Source of the DNA: Nonomuraea solani | GTDB lineage: Bacteria > Actinomycetota > Actinomycetes > Streptosporangiales > Streptosporangiaceae | DNA length: 64,000 nt | Assembly: GCF_900108335.1 (NCBI RefSeq) | Contig: NZ_FNVT01000003.1 | Location: 601,563 to 665,562, forward strand | Direction: 5' to 3' | In this document: positions 8,626-18,576 of the stretch, piece after piece | How positions within the stretch are numbered: the first letter of the stretch is position 1 | Layout: each line of letters starts with the position of its first letter | Notes under the pieces: generated by a model | Told to the model about the DNA's origin: nothing | Databases searched by the model: none | What the model saw: only the letters and a program-made list of their open reading frames with translations | Made by a program: the position numbers and the translations under genes

Positions 8626-9346
8626 GATCGTGATCAGCGCCGGTATCGACGTTCCTCAACTTCGCCATACGTTCCCGGAGCGCCTCCGTGCCGAGGATGA
8701 ACGTCTCGATGCCCAGTTCGAACTGAACGTCGTCGTAGGTCGTGACGGGTAGAGCGGCGATACGCGTGAGCGTTTCGAACTGGTGCGGGTCACGCTGCTC
8801 GAGTGCTTTGCGCAGGATGACCGGCCGGGGCGGCACTCCGCTTCGCGATGCAAGGTTCGCATCACGTACATAGGCCAGGCAGATGTTGGCGAGCAGCGAC
8901 AGCGAACGCATCGCGGCCTCGTCGTCGAAGCCGGCGTGGACCATCTTCTTCAGCACCGCCTCGCTCGGTTCCAGCACCCTCGTCACATGCGCATCACTGA
9001 GCCGGAGATGTTCGGCGAGGTTGCCGGCGGCGAAGACGCTGTCGGCGAAGGCCCGTGCGAAGGCGCGGCACGCGTCCTGCCATCGGCAGTGGCCATCGAT
9101 CTCCACGGACGAGAAGCTGTCGGAAAAGGCCTCCATCGCAACCATCGCGAGCAGGGTCTCCCGATCATTGACGTGATGGTTGAGCGCCTTGCGATCGACG
9201 CCGAGCGCATCGGCGACGGCCTGCATGGTCAAGTCATCCGGATCCAGCGACCGAGCCGCATCGATGATCCGTTGCAGGGTGAGGCCGGCCCTGACGCCGA
9301 CGGCGCGGCGGCTTCGTGCGCGCGGCGTTTCCTCGACTCGGCCCAT
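8618..9346 (-). CDS. TetR-family regulator (TetR_C-like)
   Basis: A 242-aa repressor with the N-terminal helix-turn-helix LTMQAVADALGVDRKALNHH and a long C-terminal effector domain like the tetracycline-repressor class. It is divergent from the MpaB-like oxygenase at 9454. A perfect 18-bp palindrome sits between the two starts, so it most likely represses the oxygenase-aldehyde dehydrogenase operon. The AraC gene follows it on the same strand with an 8-base overlap. Confidence 0.85.
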   Translation of the reverse strand: MGRVEETPRARSRRAVGVRAGLTLQRIIDAARSLDPDDLTMQAVADALGVDRKALNHHVNDRETLLAMVAMEAFSDSFSSVEIDGHCRWQDACRAFARAFADSVFAAGNLAEHLRLSDAHVTRVLEPSEAVLKKMVHAGFDDEAAMRSLSLLANICLAYVRDANLASRSGVPPRPVILRKALEQRDPHQFETLTRIAALPVTTYDDVQFELGIETFILGTEALRERMAKLRNVDTGADHDLD

Positions 9347-9409
9347 GAGCTTTACCTCTTCGCGGTCGGACTTGACGATCAGCAGGTCACAAGCCTACGC
9401 TGCCACTCC

Positions 9410-9427
9410 AGTTCCCGGCCGGGAACT
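9410..9427. promoter_or_regulatory. 18-bp perfect palindrome, TetR operator candidate
   Basis: AGTTCCCGGCCGGGAACT is fully self-complementary over 18 bases. It lies between tetR (start 9346, minus) and the oxygenase gene (start 9454, plus), where a TetR dimer would block both promoters. Confidence 0.65.
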
Positions 9428-9453
9428 TGAGTCGGGATCGTTGGAGTCGCAGC

Positions 9454-10548
9454 ATGGACACTGGCAGGAGCGAGCGCACGGGGACGAAGGACTTCCGCAT
9501 CGTCACCAAGGAGCGAATCGAAGGCACAGCCCAGCGGTGGCGCCGGTTCGGCGAGCCCGTCCCCGCCGGCGGCTCGGTGAAGGAGGACGGCACGCCGGAC
9601 TACGGCATCTTCGGCCCAGGTTCGATGGTGTGGCAGGTGCTCCTGCACCCGGCCACCATCGTCTTCCAGTACGCCTTCCAGGGGCTCATGCAGTCCACCT
9701 ACAAGCCGGTCATCGCGGGGGTGCGCGATCACGACCCGCTGTCACGCAACACCCGCAAGGGCACGGTGACCATCTTCGACCTCTTCGAACGCGGCCAGCG
9801 GAACTCGGGCATGCACGCGCCGATGTGGCTGGGCGACACCGAGACCGCCCGCCGGATGGCCAAGCACCTGCACACCATCCACAAGAAGGTGGCAGGCGAC
9901 GTCATCGACGTGGGCGCGCCCGAACTGGGGGGCTATGCGGCGAGCGAACCTCGGGACGCCATGTGGGCGGCCTTGACCGAGATGCACTCGATGCTGTGGC
10001 TGTACGAGAACTTCGCCTTCCGCGACGGCTTGCCACCGCACCGGCTCTCGCGCGCGCAGCGTGAGCAGTACATCGCCGAAACGGCCGCCTACTGCCGGCT
10101 GGTCGGAGCGCCGGAGGAGGAGATCCCGACCTCGATGGCGGAGCTCGATCGCCTGTACGCGAAGTACGACGACCTTTTCGGCACGAGCAAGTCGATGGCG
10201 ATCTACCCCGACAACGGACAGAGCTTCCCGATGCAGATGTTCGGCACGATGAAGAAGAACTTCCACCGCTCGCAGCTACCCGCGCTGTTCTACGCCGGGG
10301 TACTCGACCACGGGCTGTTTCGGCAGCTCGCCGCCGGAGCGTCCTCTGGCCGGCTGCGCAAGTCCCTCGGCATGGGACGCGCGCGCAGCGCGGTGGCGGT
10401 CGCGACGCTGAAGATCTCGTTGCCCTTCATCTGGATGATGCAGCGGGGTAGGTTCGAGCGGCACTACATGCGGCTGATGTGGGGCCCCGACGGCGTGACG
10501 CTCATCGAGGCGGCCCGCGCCCTGCAGAAGACGGCGGGCCGGAGCTGA
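9454..10548 (+). CDS. MpaB / latex-oxygenase family (DUF2236) protein
   Basis: A 364-aa member of the ER-bound oxygenase MpaB / rubber oxygenase family, whose characterised members use heme b and cleave isoprenoid chains. Typical stretches are [20 protein letters not shown] near residue 45, [20 protein letters not shown] near 110, and a conserved late [23 protein letters not shown] 9454 has GGAG 7 bases upstream; a TTG at 9427 would overlap the palindrome. The ALDH gene begins one base after the stop, so the pair probably makes and then oxidises an aldehyde. Confidence 0.8.
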   Translation: MDTGRSERTGTKDFRIVTKERIEGTAQRWRRFGEPVPAGGSVKEDGTPDYGIFGPGSMVWQVLLHPATIVFQYAFQGLMQSTYKPVIAGVRDHDPLSRNTRKGTVTIFDLFERGQRNSGMHAPMWLGDTETARRMAKHLHTIHKKVAGDVIDVGAPELGGYAASEPRDAMWAALTEMHSMLWLYENFAFRDGLPPHRLSRAQREQYIAETAAYCRLVGAPEEEIPTSMAELDRLYAKYDDLFGTSKSMAIYPDNGQSFPMQMFGTMKKNFHRSQLPALFYAGVLDHGLFRQLAAGASSGRLRKSLGMGRARSAVAVATLKISLPFIWMMQRGRFERHYMRLMWGPDGVTLIEAARALQKTAGRS

Positions 10549-10549
10549 G

Positions 10550-11986
10550 ATGAGGCACCAGAGCGAGACCATCGAACGACCGGGCCAAGGTATCGCGGAG
10601 GTGATGGCCACCGCCCGCCGCCGCTTCGACAGCGGCGCGACGCGCTCTCTGCCCTGGCGGATCACGCAACTCGACGCGCTGCATCGCCTGCTGCGGGAGA
10701 ACGCCACCCTTATCGAGGACGCCCTGTCGACGGATCTGGGCAAGTGCCCGACCGAAACCCGGCTCGCCGAGACCGGTGTGCTCCTGGCCGACATCGACCA
10801 CACGCGCCGGCACCTGCGGCAGTGGGCCAGGCCGCGCCGGGTCGGCCTGCCACTCAGTCTGTGGCCGGCGACCGCCAGACTCATCCCGCAGCCCCTGGGC
10901 GTCGTGCTCGTCATCGCCCCGTGGAACTACCCGGTGCAACTGCTGTTCGCGCCGATGATCGGCGCCATCGCCGCCGGTAACGCGGTCATCCTGAAGCCGA
11001 GCGAGCTGACCCCGACGGTCTCGGCGGTCCTGGCCGATGTCATCCCCCGGTACTTGGATACCGACGCCATCCACCTCGTGCAGGGAGGCGTACCGGAGAC
11101 CACCGAACTGCTCACGCAACGCTTCGACCACATCTTCTACACCGGCAACGGCACGGTCGGCCGCGTGGTGCTGCGCGCGGCCGCCGAACATCTCACGCCC
11201 GTAACGCTCGAACTCGGCGGGAAGTCGCCGGTCTGGTTCGACGACGACAAGCACCTGGACCAGGTGGCCCGGCGCATCGCGTGGGGCAAGTTCATGAACG
11301 CCGGCCAGACCTGCGTCGCCCCGGACTACGTGATGACCACCCCCGACCGCGTGGACACCCTCATCGAGGCGCTCAAGCGGGCCGTGCTCGACATGCTCGG
11401 CCCGGACGCCGCCCAGAGCCCGGACTATGGGCGCATCGTCAACGCCCGCCATCACACCCGGCTCCTGTCCTACCTGGAAGGCGCGGACGTCGCGTTCGGC
11501 GGCCAGGCCGACCCTGAGACCTGCTATCTCGCACCTACCATCGTGCGCATGCCGGCCCCGGTCCCGGGCGCGTCAGAGCCGCCTCTGATGAGCGAGGAGA
11601 TCTTCGGCCCGATCCTGCCCATCGTTGCGATGGCGTCCTCCGAGGCGGCCATCGACTACATCAACGCGCACGACAAACCGCTGGCCCTTTACGTCTTCTC
11701 CGCCTCCCGCACCACCCGCGAGAGCTTCGTCGAGCGCACCTCCTCCGGCGGCGTCGGCCTCGACGCGCCGATGCTGCAGGCCGGCATCGAAGCCCTCCCC
11801 TTCGGCGGAATAGGGGCCAGCGGCATGGGCAGCTACCACGGCCGCTACTCCTTCGAGACGTTCAGCCACCTCAAACCGGTCGTGCGGCGAAGCCACACCT
11901 TGGACACGCTCGGCTTCGCGCGACCGCCGTTCACGGCGTTCAAGCAGAAGATCGCGGCCCGCTCCGCCGGCACCACCATCGATTAG
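10550..11986 (+). CDS. Aldehyde dehydrogenase (class 3-like)
   Basis: A 478-aa NAD(P)-dependent aldehyde dehydrogenase with the compact length of the class 3/AlkH-type group. The Rossmann region reads [20 protein letters not shown]. The general-base glutamate is in LELGGKSP near residue 223 and the nucleophilic cysteine in [11 protein letters not shown] near 257. Its ATG lies one base after the oxygenase stop. The likely role is oxidation of the aldehyde made by the MpaB-like enzyme; the actual substrate is inferred from context only. Confidence 0.92.
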   Translation: MRHQSETIERPGQGIAEVMATARRRFDSGATRSLPWRITQLDALHRLLRENATLIEDALSTDLGKCPTETRLAETGVLLADIDHTRRHLRQWARPRRVGLPLSLWPATARLIPQPLGVVLVIAPWNYPVQLLFAPMIGAIAAGNAVILKPSELTPTVSAVLADVIPRYLDTDAIHLVQGGVPETTELLTQRFDHIFYTGNGTVGRVVLRAAAEHLTPVTLELGGKSPVWFDDDKHLDQVARRIAWGKFMNAGQTCVAPDYVMTTPDRVDTLIEALKRAVLDMLGPDAAQSPDYGRIVNARHHTRLLSYLEGADVAFGGQADPETCYLAPTIVRMPAPVPGASEPPLMSEEIFGPILPIVAMASSEAAIDYINAHDKPLALYVFSASRTTRESFVERTSSGGVGLDAPMLQAGIEALPFGGIGASGMGSYHGRYSFETFSHLKPVVRRSHTLDTLGFARPPFTAFKQKIAARSAGTTID

Positions 11987-12038
11987 ACCTCGGGGTATCG
12001 CAGGGAACTGTCAATCCCCTCAAACCGTGGAGACGGTC

Positions 12039-12206
12039 CTATGCCACAGCGGCCCTCAGCAGGGCTCGCCTCTTCTCGATCATCTGACGCTCGAATGCGA
12101 CAGGCGGCAGCCCGTCGTTGGCGCCGTGCCTGCTCTTGACGTTGTAGAAGTCCGTGATCCAGGTCGCGATCTTCAGCCGGGCCTCCGCCCGAGTTCCAAG
12201 CAGTGC
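12039..12206 (-). pseudogene. IS3/IS481-type transposase C-terminal fragment
   Basis: Fifty-five codons ending in TAG read as the C-terminus of an IS3-type OrfB: RAEARLKIATWITDFYNVKS, RHGANDGLPPVAFERQMIEK. The FYN...RRH...LPP..FE pattern is characteristic. The frame is closed just upstream and the DDE core is not recoverable in neighbouring frames. No intact terminal repeats were found. Confidence 0.7.
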
Positions 12207-12422
12207 TCAAGCCGTCTTCGGCCGAGTTCACGCGCAGTCGGTGCGGCGGCCCGGGTGCCGCTCATAGCCCCCGCGAATCGGTACGGATCGGCTCCCGCCG
12301 CTTGACCGGCCTTTTCCGTGTGGCTGGTAGGGCGCGGTCGAAAATAGGAGGTCAGGGCGATGGCGCCGCATCTGTGAGCGTCTGGTGCCCCTCGTACGGA
12401 TCCGTAGCAGGAGAGGCTCATC

Positions 12423-13013
12423 ATGGCTGGGATGCCAGGCTCAACCTCATCAGCTCAGCCCGAGCGCCCGGGCATGAGGGATGGTGTGTGCAGCGAGTTC
12501 ACCGTCTTTTCCAAGATCAAGCCGGGTCACGCGGATGCGCTGCGTGAGGATCTCGCCGCGCTCGCCGGCGGGTCGTCTGACGTGGAAGCTCGTGCGGCGC
12601 TGCGCCAGATCGGCACCCTGCACGACGCACGCCATGTGATATTCGACAACGACACCCGGCACATGTTCGCGAGCGTCTTCGACGGCTCCTGGGACACCTA
12701 CATCGACGACTTCGGCAAGACGGCGGTCGGGGCCCGCTTCGACAAGGTCTTCTCGCACACCGAAGGGTTCCCTGGCGTCACCGACCCGGGGGTGAAGGAC
12801 TGGTTCCTCGCCCGGCAGGCGCCCGCGGGGGTCTTCGTCAGCTCCTATCCCGATCTGACCGTTCAGCAGATCTGGAAGAACCAACGCGTGAACGAGGCCT
12901 TCCAGGCGGTGCTGGACATCCCCGAGTTCCGGGCGGCGCTGGACAACCCGGCGAACGCCGAGCTGCTGGCCACGCCGGCCTTCCAGAAACTGATGGAGGA
13001 AGCCGCAGGCTGA
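12423..13013 (+). CDS. Unrecognised protein next to DyP peroxidase
   Basis: A 196-aa soluble protein that I cannot place in a named family. The N-terminal half (FTVFSKIKPGHADALREDLA, HMFASVFDGSWDTYIDDF) looks like a dimeric alpha-beta barrel of the kind shared by DyP, chlorite dismutase and Dabb/ABM proteins. The C-terminal third is helical and charged. It has a good ribosome binding site (GGAGAGG) before ATG 12423; ATG 12474 is an alternative. It precedes the DyP peroxidase by 153 bases on the same strand, so a shared peroxide-related role is plausible but unproven. Confidence 0.7.
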   Translation: MAGMPGSTSSAQPERPGMRDGVCSEFTVFSKIKPGHADALREDLAALAGGSSDVEARAALRQIGTLHDARHVIFDNDTRHMFASVFDGSWDTYIDDFGKTAVGARFDKVFSHTEGFPGVTDPGVKDWFLARQAPAGVFVSSYPDLTVQQIWKNQRVNEAFQAVLDIPEFRAALDNPANAELLATPAFQKLMEEAAG

Positions 13014-13166
13014 AGCTTTGAAGACGACCGATCCCTGAGGCCGAGCCGGCGGCGCAGCGGGGGTGACGCGGGCAGCGGCCGATGCGCACGGATGCCGCGG
13101 CGGTGAGTACCGGCGCGCCATGGACCGGGTCGGCGGGCGCGAGCCGACCGGCGCGGGGTTGTCCAG

Positions 13167-14549
13167 GTGAAGACCAGTGCGGAGGCACAACCGATCATGA
13201 ACGCGGCGGCAAGCGCGAGCGGGGCCAGCGTGCCCATCGAGGTCGACGACATCCAGAGCGGGGCGTTGCATCCACGGCCCATGCCGTATGTGGGCAGGTT
13301 CGTCTTCCTGCGCGTGGATGACCGCCATGCCGGGCGTTCGCTGCTGCGCCGGCTGCTGCCGGCGGTCGAGGGTGGTTTCGCCAGCGTGGATCCGAGCAGG
13401 GATGCCTGGGTTGCGGTGGCGTTCACCTACCAGGGGCTGCGGGCGCTGGGGGTGCCGCAGGAGTCGCTGGACAGTTTTCCGCGGGCGTTTCGCCAGGGCA
13501 TGGCCGCGCGTGCGGACCTGATCGGTGACGTGGGCGAGAGCGCCCCGGCCCACTGGGAGGCACCGTTCGGAACGGGTGAGGTGCATATCGCGTTGAGTGC
13601 CCTGTCTCCCGATGCGGCGCGGCTGGAGAAGGCTCTGGAGCGGGCCCGCGTCGCCTGCCAGGACACGCCTGGTGTCCAGGTGATCTGGCGGCAGGAGGTT
13701 CGCCAGCTCCCGACCGGGCGTACCACCTTCGGCTTCCGCGATGGCATCAGTCATCCGAACATCGAGGGCCTTGGGCTGCCCGGCTCCAACCCCCGGGAAG
13801 CTCCTATCAAGGCGGGCGAGTTCCTCCTCGGCTACCCCGACGAAACCGGCAATCTGCCGCCCATGCCCAGCCCCGAGGTGCTGGGGCGCAACGGGACCTA
13901 CGTCGCTGTGCGCAAGATTCACACCAAGGTGGCGGCCTGGCGCCGGTACCTGCGCGCGAACACCTCCAGCGCCCAGGAAGAGGCGCTCCTGGCGGCGAAG
14001 ATGGTCGGGCGCTGGCCCAGCGGGGCGCCGTTGACGCTGACCCCGGAGCACGACGACCCGGAGCTGGGCGCCGACCCCCAGCGCAACAACGACTTCCTGT
14101 ACCGGGAGAACGACGATCGCGGCTTCCGGTGCCCGGCTGGTGCGCACATCCGGCGTACCAACCCCCGCGATTCCGCCATCATCGGCGACGCGCGCATGCA
14201 TCGCCTCATCCGCCGCGGCACCAGCTACGGCCCGCCGCTGCCGGAGGGCGTGCTGGACGACGACGGCGCCGACCGAGGGCTGGTCGGGGTCTTCATCGGA
14301 GCCCATCTGGAACGTCAGTTTGAGTTCATCAAGGCCGAGTGGGTCAATGACGGCAACTTCATCGGCTTTCCCGGCGAGAAGGACCCGGTGGCCGGGCATC
14401 ACGGCGGGACCGGCAGCGTCACCATCCCGGACAAGCCGATCCGGCGCCGCCTGCAGAACCTGCCCAGCTTCGTGGTCACCCGAGGCGGCGAGTACTGCTT
14501 CGTACCGGGTCTGCGCGCCCTGCGCTGGCTGGCCGCACTGGAGGGCTGA
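13167..14549 (+). CDS. DyP-type heme peroxidase
   Basis: A 460-aa dye-decolourising peroxidase, in the size range of the longer DyP classes. The distal GxxDG motif is present as FGFRDGISHP near residue 190, and the proximal heme-ligand region as CPAGAHIRRTNPRD near residue 325. No signal or Tat motif is seen, so it is probably cytoplasmic. GTG 13167 is the outermost start; ATG 13197 is possible. It shares a bidirectional hairpin terminator with the oppositely oriented catalase-fold gene. Confidence 0.9.
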   Translation: MKTSAEAQPIMNAAASASGASVPIEVDDIQSGALHPRPMPYVGRFVFLRVDDRHAGRSLLRRLLPAVEGGFASVDPSRDAWVAVAFTYQGLRALGVPQESLDSFPRAFRQGMAARADLIGDVGESAPAHWEAPFGTGEVHIALSALSPDAARLEKALERARVACQDTPGVQVIWRQEVRQLPTGRTTFGFRDGISHPNIEGLGLPGSNPREAPIKAGEFLLGYPDETGNLPPMPSPEVLGRNGTYVAVRKIHTKVAAWRRYLRANTSSAQEEALLAAKMVGRWPSGAPLTLTPEHDDPELGADPQRNNDFLYRENDDRGFRCPAGAHIRRTNPRDSAIIGDARMHRLIRRGTSYGPPLPEGVLDDDGADRGLVGVFIGAHLERQFEFIKAEWVNDGNFIGFPGEKDPVAGHHGGTGSVTIPDKPIRRRLQNLPSFVVTRGGEYCFVPGLRALRWLAALEG

Positions 14550-14564
14550 GGGCCCGCCCTATCC

Positions 14565-14595
14565 CTGAGGTCTCTGAATCACGGCGAGACCTCAG
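14565..14595. terminator. Bidirectional hairpin between convergent peroxidase genes
   Basis: CTGAGGTCTC and GAGACCTCAG form a perfect 10-bp stem with an 11-base loop. It follows the DyP stop (14549) and contains the stop codon of the convergent catalase-like gene in its loop. There is no T-run, which is common in actinomycete terminators. Confidence 0.7.
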
Positions 14596-15712
14596 CTGCG
14601 CTGTGTGGCTCCCGGCGCTGCTGGTGGTTGAGCCGGTGACGCTGCAGGGAGGAGCGGCGGTAGACCTCCTTGCGGGCCCGCATGATCTCACCGAGCGGGG
14701 CGTGTTCGGCCGTGACCCGCCATGGAGTGAAAGAGAGCGCATCCATCTTCGTGAGAGTTTCCTCAGCTGAGATGTCCTGCTGCGGCAGGCGCAACTTGGC
14801 GACCGTAACGAAAGGGGACAGCCGCTCGGGCCACTCGACGGTGAGGTCCTCCACTGGCATGCGCTCCAGGTCGGCGCAGAGCTGGACCTGGATGTCGAAC
14901 GCGTAGGGCCGCTCTCGCATCTCGGCCACCAGGGCCGGCCGGAACACCTCCTCCGCCGAGGTCAGGTCGATGGCGCGATGGACCACCGCGGCCGCGCGAC
15001 CAGGGTCGGGGACAAGGCGCACCTTGGCGATGTAGTCGCCGTGCCGGACGGCGCCCATCGTCCAGTAGGTCGACAGCAGCACGTTCACCAGCGGCCGCTG
15101 CGCCACCGTGAGGAAGGCCAGGAACTCCTCCCACGCCCACTCATCAGGCTCCAGGCTCCCCTTGCCGGTCACGAACTCGCGGTAGAAGCGATGCCGCCCG
15201 GGCGGGCCCTGGGCGAAGTACTTCGGCGCGTCCAGGAACAACTCCTGAATGAACAGGTAGTGCTTCACGGTGTTGCAGAAGAAGACCGGCGCGTTGATGA
15301 GGGCGTAGTCGAAGGTGCCGGTGTCGGGCTCGTCCTCCAGCAGGGTCGGGCCCCCGATGCCGAACATCTTCAACGCCAGCCCGGTCGCGCGGCCGAGCCG
15401 CGCGTCGGCGCCCGCGTGCGGTGAGCCGTTGGAGAAGCGCACGAGCGCGTCATGCCGTCCCGGCGTGGCGTAGATGCCCTGCGCGTACTCGGTGGGAAGC
15501 CGGTCGAGGATCTCGACTTCGCCCCTGACGATCCCGTACCCCTTGGCGTGCGCGTCACGGACCGCCAGGCCGGTGCCCTCGGCCGTCACCGATTCGGCGA
15601 TGAACCGCTCGGTCTTGGCGATCACCGTCTGCAGCATCTCGTCGAATTGTGGACAGGCGGCTTCGATGTCCGGGGTGTATGGGATGAATCGCGATGGCAT
15701 GCGCTCGATCAT
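14579..15712 (-). CDS. Catalase-fold heme protein (SrpA-like)
   Basis: A 377-aa member of the catalase-related family that keeps the heme-barrel core but is shorter than true catalases. Signatures are AVRDAHAKGYGIVRGEVEIL and YATPGRHDALVRFSNGSPHA in the first third. Related proteins have weak catalase or organic peroxidase activity. It is convergent with the DyP gene. ATG 15712 is used; ATG 15700 (MPSRF) is equally possible. Confidence 0.85.
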   Translation of the reverse strand: MIERMPSRFIPYTPDIEAACPQFDEMLQTVIAKTERFIAESVTAEGTGLAVRDAHAKGYGIVRGEVEILDRLPTEYAQGIYATPGRHDALVRFSNGSPHAGADARLGRATGLALKMFGIGGPTLLEDEPDTGTFDYALINAPVFFCNTVKHYLFIQELFLDAPKYFAQGPPGRHRFYREFVTGKGSLEPDEWAWEEFLAFLTVAQRPLVNVLLSTYWTMGAVRHGDYIAKVRLVPDPGRAAAVVHRAIDLTSAEEVFRPALVAEMRERPYAFDIQVQLCADLERMPVEDLTVEWPERLSPFVTVAKLRLPQQDISAEETLTKMDALSFTPWRVTAEHAPLGEIMRARKEVYRRSSLQRHRLNHQQRREPHSAAEVSP

Positions 15713-16070
15713 CTCCGCTCGCCTGCCGCTCGACTGCGGGACAATACCGTCGATCCAGACCCGGGGGCGGCAGGATCACGTTGTAGTCCCAGGTCACAGC
15801 TCAGCGTAGGCAGGCCGACGGGCCGAACGCGGGCTCGAGGACAGCGATTTGGCGGTCAGATTGTCAGCGGATCGCCAAAGAATCGCTCGTTCATGCCCCC
15901 GGGGAATCCGTCGTGCGCTGGCCCAACGACTCGCCGCCGGATCGGGCACCGCCCAAGGTGCGACGCGCCGGGTGAGACGATGGCAGGGAAGGGCTCCTCA
16001 GGCAGGTCAGCGGGTCAGGTCCGCGGCGCCGCGCCGACCAGGTCATCCCGACCGGCACATGGAGACCGTC
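15713..16070. other. Intergenic, no gene seen
   Basis: Separates the divergent catalase-like and GAP-family genes. The frame of the GAP gene is open back to 15849, but the upstream residues are Arg/Ala-rich with no membrane character. It presumably holds the two promoters; I found no convincing operator. Confidence 0.4.
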
Positions 16071-16748
16071 ATGGGCAAAGCTCTCGGGGACATCCTGGGC
16101 CTGGCCGCCGGCGTCGCGGTCAGCCCGCTCCCGATCGTCGCGATCATCCTCGTTCTGGCCACACCGCAAGGACGCCTCAACGGATCGCTGTTCACCCTCG
16201 GCTGGCTGGCAGGACTGTCGGTGCTGGGCGGCGTGATGCTGGCGATCGGCGGAGCGGGAGGCTCTTCCGCCCACCATCAGCCGGCCACCTGGGTGGGAGC
16301 GCTCAAGCTGGTCCTGGGCATCCTGCTCGTCCTGTTCGGCATCCGACAATGGCGACACCGTCCCACCGGCGCCTCACCAGCCGAACTGCCGAAGTGGATG
16401 GCCGCGATCGACCGCTTCAGCCCGGTCAAGGTCTTCGGCCTCGGCCTGGCCCTGTCGGCGGCCAACCTCAAGAACGCGCCATTGACCCTCGCCGCCGCCG
16501 CCTCGATCAGCTCCTCCGGCGTGGCGACCGGACAGCAGGTCGCCTCCCTGGCCATCTTCGTGATCATCGGCTCTCTCGGGATCCTGGCCCCACTCGCCGT
16601 CTTCCTGTTCCTGGGCGATCGGGCCAGAAGCGTGCTCGGCGGCTGGAAGGACTGGGCGGCCCGGCACAACGTCGCCGTCATGGCCGCCCTGTTCTTCGTG
16701 CTCGGGCTGAAACTGCTCGGCGACGGCCTCGGCATCCTCACCTCCTGA
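16071..16748 (+). CDS. GAP-family (Sap-like) integral membrane protein
   Basis: A 225-aa membrane protein with about six hydrophobic segments, of the GAP/SfLAP family. Mycobacterial Sap proteins of this family are needed for surface display of glycolipids. The opening ALGDILGLAAGVAVSPLPIV and the central SAANLKNAPLTLAAAA block are typical. ATG 16071 has GGAG 7 bases upstream; METV at 16059 is a weaker choice. No lipid-synthesis gene is adjacent, so its cargo is unknown. Confidence 0.8.
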   Translation: MGKALGDILGLAAGVAVSPLPIVAIILVLATPQGRLNGSLFTLGWLAGLSVLGGVMLAIGGAGGSSAHHQPATWVGALKLVLGILLVLFGIRQWRHRPTGASPAELPKWMAAIDRFSPVKVFGLGLALSAANLKNAPLTLAAAASISSSGVATGQQVASLAIFVIIGSLGILAPLAVFLFLGDRARSVLGGWKDWAARHNVAVMAALFFVLGLKLLGDGLGILTS

Positions 16749-17736
16749 ACCCGGCGCCAGGGCCTTTGACGTGGGGCGGCCTGCGACCCACAGCACGTGA
16801 AGGAGACGCTCACGCAGGAGGGACGCTCGCGGCGGACCATGTTCGTCGCGAGCGCCGCCCGGGAGATGTGCGCTTCGGAGCGCTGGACCGGCCGTTCATG
16901 TCTCGGCAGTTGCGCCGGGCTCACATGATCCACGAGAGGGTACGTTCACCACCCACCTCTTGGGCAGCACCACAACCGGTATGCCCGGGAGGCCGGGATA
17001 CGATCATGAGGGTAAGGCTGAGGAAATCGCGGGCCCAGTCGACCAGAGCTCCGGCGTAGGCGCTGTTGACCCAGGCAGCCCCCGCCATCGACCGAGACGC
17101 GGCGCGGTGGGCGATGTGGGTGAGCTGACGGCGACCTGGGCATCACGTTCAAGGTCGAGGCGCGGTTCGAACCGCACGTTCGCGAGGACGGGCCGCTGTC
17201 GAAGGTGCCACCGGTGTAGCTGACCGTGTCCTGCTCGTAGGAGACGTGGACGGCCATCGGCTGGACGACCCGGCATGAGTACCGCGCCCGTCGACCGGCG
17301 GCCGGCGGCCGGCGGCCGGTCACCATCAACGGCTTGGCCATGTTGGGAGGAGGCGTCCGGCCGCCGCAGTTGCTGTCGGCTGGACGCCTCAGCGGAATGC
17401 GCCCCCCTACAGAACGCTGCCCCGCACCACTCTTGAATATCAGTAGCCAAGCGATCACGTGGAGCGAATCGGAGAACTCGACATTCCAGCCCGGCAGTTT
17501 GATCGTCGAGGAGATCACCAGTTCGGACACGGACACTCAGTCCCAGGCCTGGCCGATTTCTGAGCGAGATCGGGCGGGTCCTGGTTCGGTCGCCGTGGTC
17601 GCCGGGCTCTGGAAAACGTTGAAGGCAGGCCCCCGCGTGCTTAAGTTCTAGCGGTCGTCACACCACGCCGTCCGCCCCGGTCACCCCATGGGCCGCTCCA
17701 ACGTGGCGAGGGCTGTGCACATACTTCGGCGTATGT
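16749..17736. other. ~1 kb without an assignable gene
   Basis: No convincing gene between the GAP gene and ureD. Open frames on both strands (for example 16946-17536 minus and 17334-17651 plus) have low-complexity, family-less translations. A GC-rich tandem of the 7-mer CCGGCGG (about 3.5 copies) lies at 17294-17320. The stretch may be decayed coding DNA, because one minus frame (YEQDTVSYTGGTFDSGPS) is less compositionally biased, but I cannot name it. Confidence 0.35.
17294..17320. repeat. CCGGCGG heptamer tandem repeat
   Basis: Roughly 3.5 direct copies of a 7-bp GC-only unit in non-coding DNA. It looks like slippage-prone simple sequence; no function is implied. Confidence 0.6.
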
Positions 17737-18576
17737 TCAGGTCGGCGATGCACTTGGGGTCTGTGAACACGCGAGGGTGTGAGCCGCGTCGAGAAGGCGG
17801 CGCAGGTGCAGGGTGTCGGGGGCGAGGGCGGTGACCAGGACGGCAGGTCCGGCGAGCGGGGTCAGCGCGGCCTGCCCGTGCGCCGGGTCGTGGCCGAGCA
17901 ACCGGACGTCGGACGGCTGTGTGCGGTAGGCCGGGTCGACGATGAGGAGTTGACCGGCGGCGCGGTGGCCGGCGAGGACGGCTGGGCCGTCCCAGCCGGG
18001 CGCGTCCGGGCCATAGACGCTCTGCTGGTCCAGGAGGGGGCGTCCGTCGAGACGGACGGTGAGGCGGGTGGTCAGCCGGCCCGGGGGCTCACCGGCGCGG
18101 CCGAGAACTTGTTCTTCGCGTAGCACGAGCCTTGCGGTGGGGGCCAGGTCGATGGTGCAGGTTTGGCGCAGGTTGCTGCGTGCGGCGGAGATCAGCGGCT
18201 GGGGCAGCCAGTGCAGCGACGCCCGCTCCGCCACGGTGAGCCGAACGTCGTAGGTGGCGTGCTCGGGGGTGGGGCCGCGCAGGGCGATGGTGGCGGCCGC
18301 AGAGGTGATGTGCAGGTTGGCGCCTTGTTCGGCGGTGACATCGATGCACAACCGGTCGCCGCCGAGGGGAGCGCACATGGCGCCGGTGATGCACACCCGC
18401 GCCTGGTTCCCGTGGGAGCGGTTGCGGCGCAGGTCGAAGGGCCCGTCGCCGGCCAGAACAGGGAGGATGGTGGCATGGTTGGAGGTGGTCGCCCTGATTC
18501 GGGCGGTGGCGTGCACGCCCGGCGCGGTGCGCGCGGTGTGCGTGGCCGGGGTGGCCGGGGTGGCCGCGATGGTCAT
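17737..18576 (-). CDS. ureD: Urease accessory protein UreD
   Basis: A 279-aa UreD/UreH, the scaffold that with UreF and UreG delivers nickel to apo-urease. Family-typical stretches are [20 protein letters not shown] and the tail [20 protein letters not shown]. The N-terminus carries a short Ala-Thr-Pro repeat ([12 protein letters not shown]) not expected of the family. Its ATG overlaps the ureG stop by 4 bases (ATGA), so the two are translationally coupled. It is the last gene of the urease operon. Confidence 0.88.
   Translation of the reverse strand: MTIAATPATPATHTARTAPGVHATARIRATTSNHATILPVLAGDGPFDLRRNRSHGNQARVCITGAMCAPLGGDRLCIDVTAEQGANLHITSAAATIALRGPTPEHATYDVRLTVAERASLHWLPQPLISAARSNLRQTCTIDLAPTARLVLREEQVLGRAGEPPGRLTTRLTVRLDGRPLLDQQSVYGPDAPGWDGPAVLAGHRAAGQLLIVDPAYRTQPSDVRLLGHDPAHGQAALTPLAGPAVLVTALAPDTLHLRRLLDAAHTLACSQTPSASPT

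Noticed and set aside
12450..14402. 650-codon minus-strand open frame
   Set aside because: Antisense to the DyP gene; no domain recognised.
17294..17320. GC-rich heptamer tandem as a CRISPR-like array
   Set aside because: Units are 7 bp without spacers, and no cas genes are present anywhere in the window.
17004..17536. Possible minus-strand gene before ureD
   Set aside because: No ribosome site, no recognisable domain, biased composition. Left as unassigned sequence.
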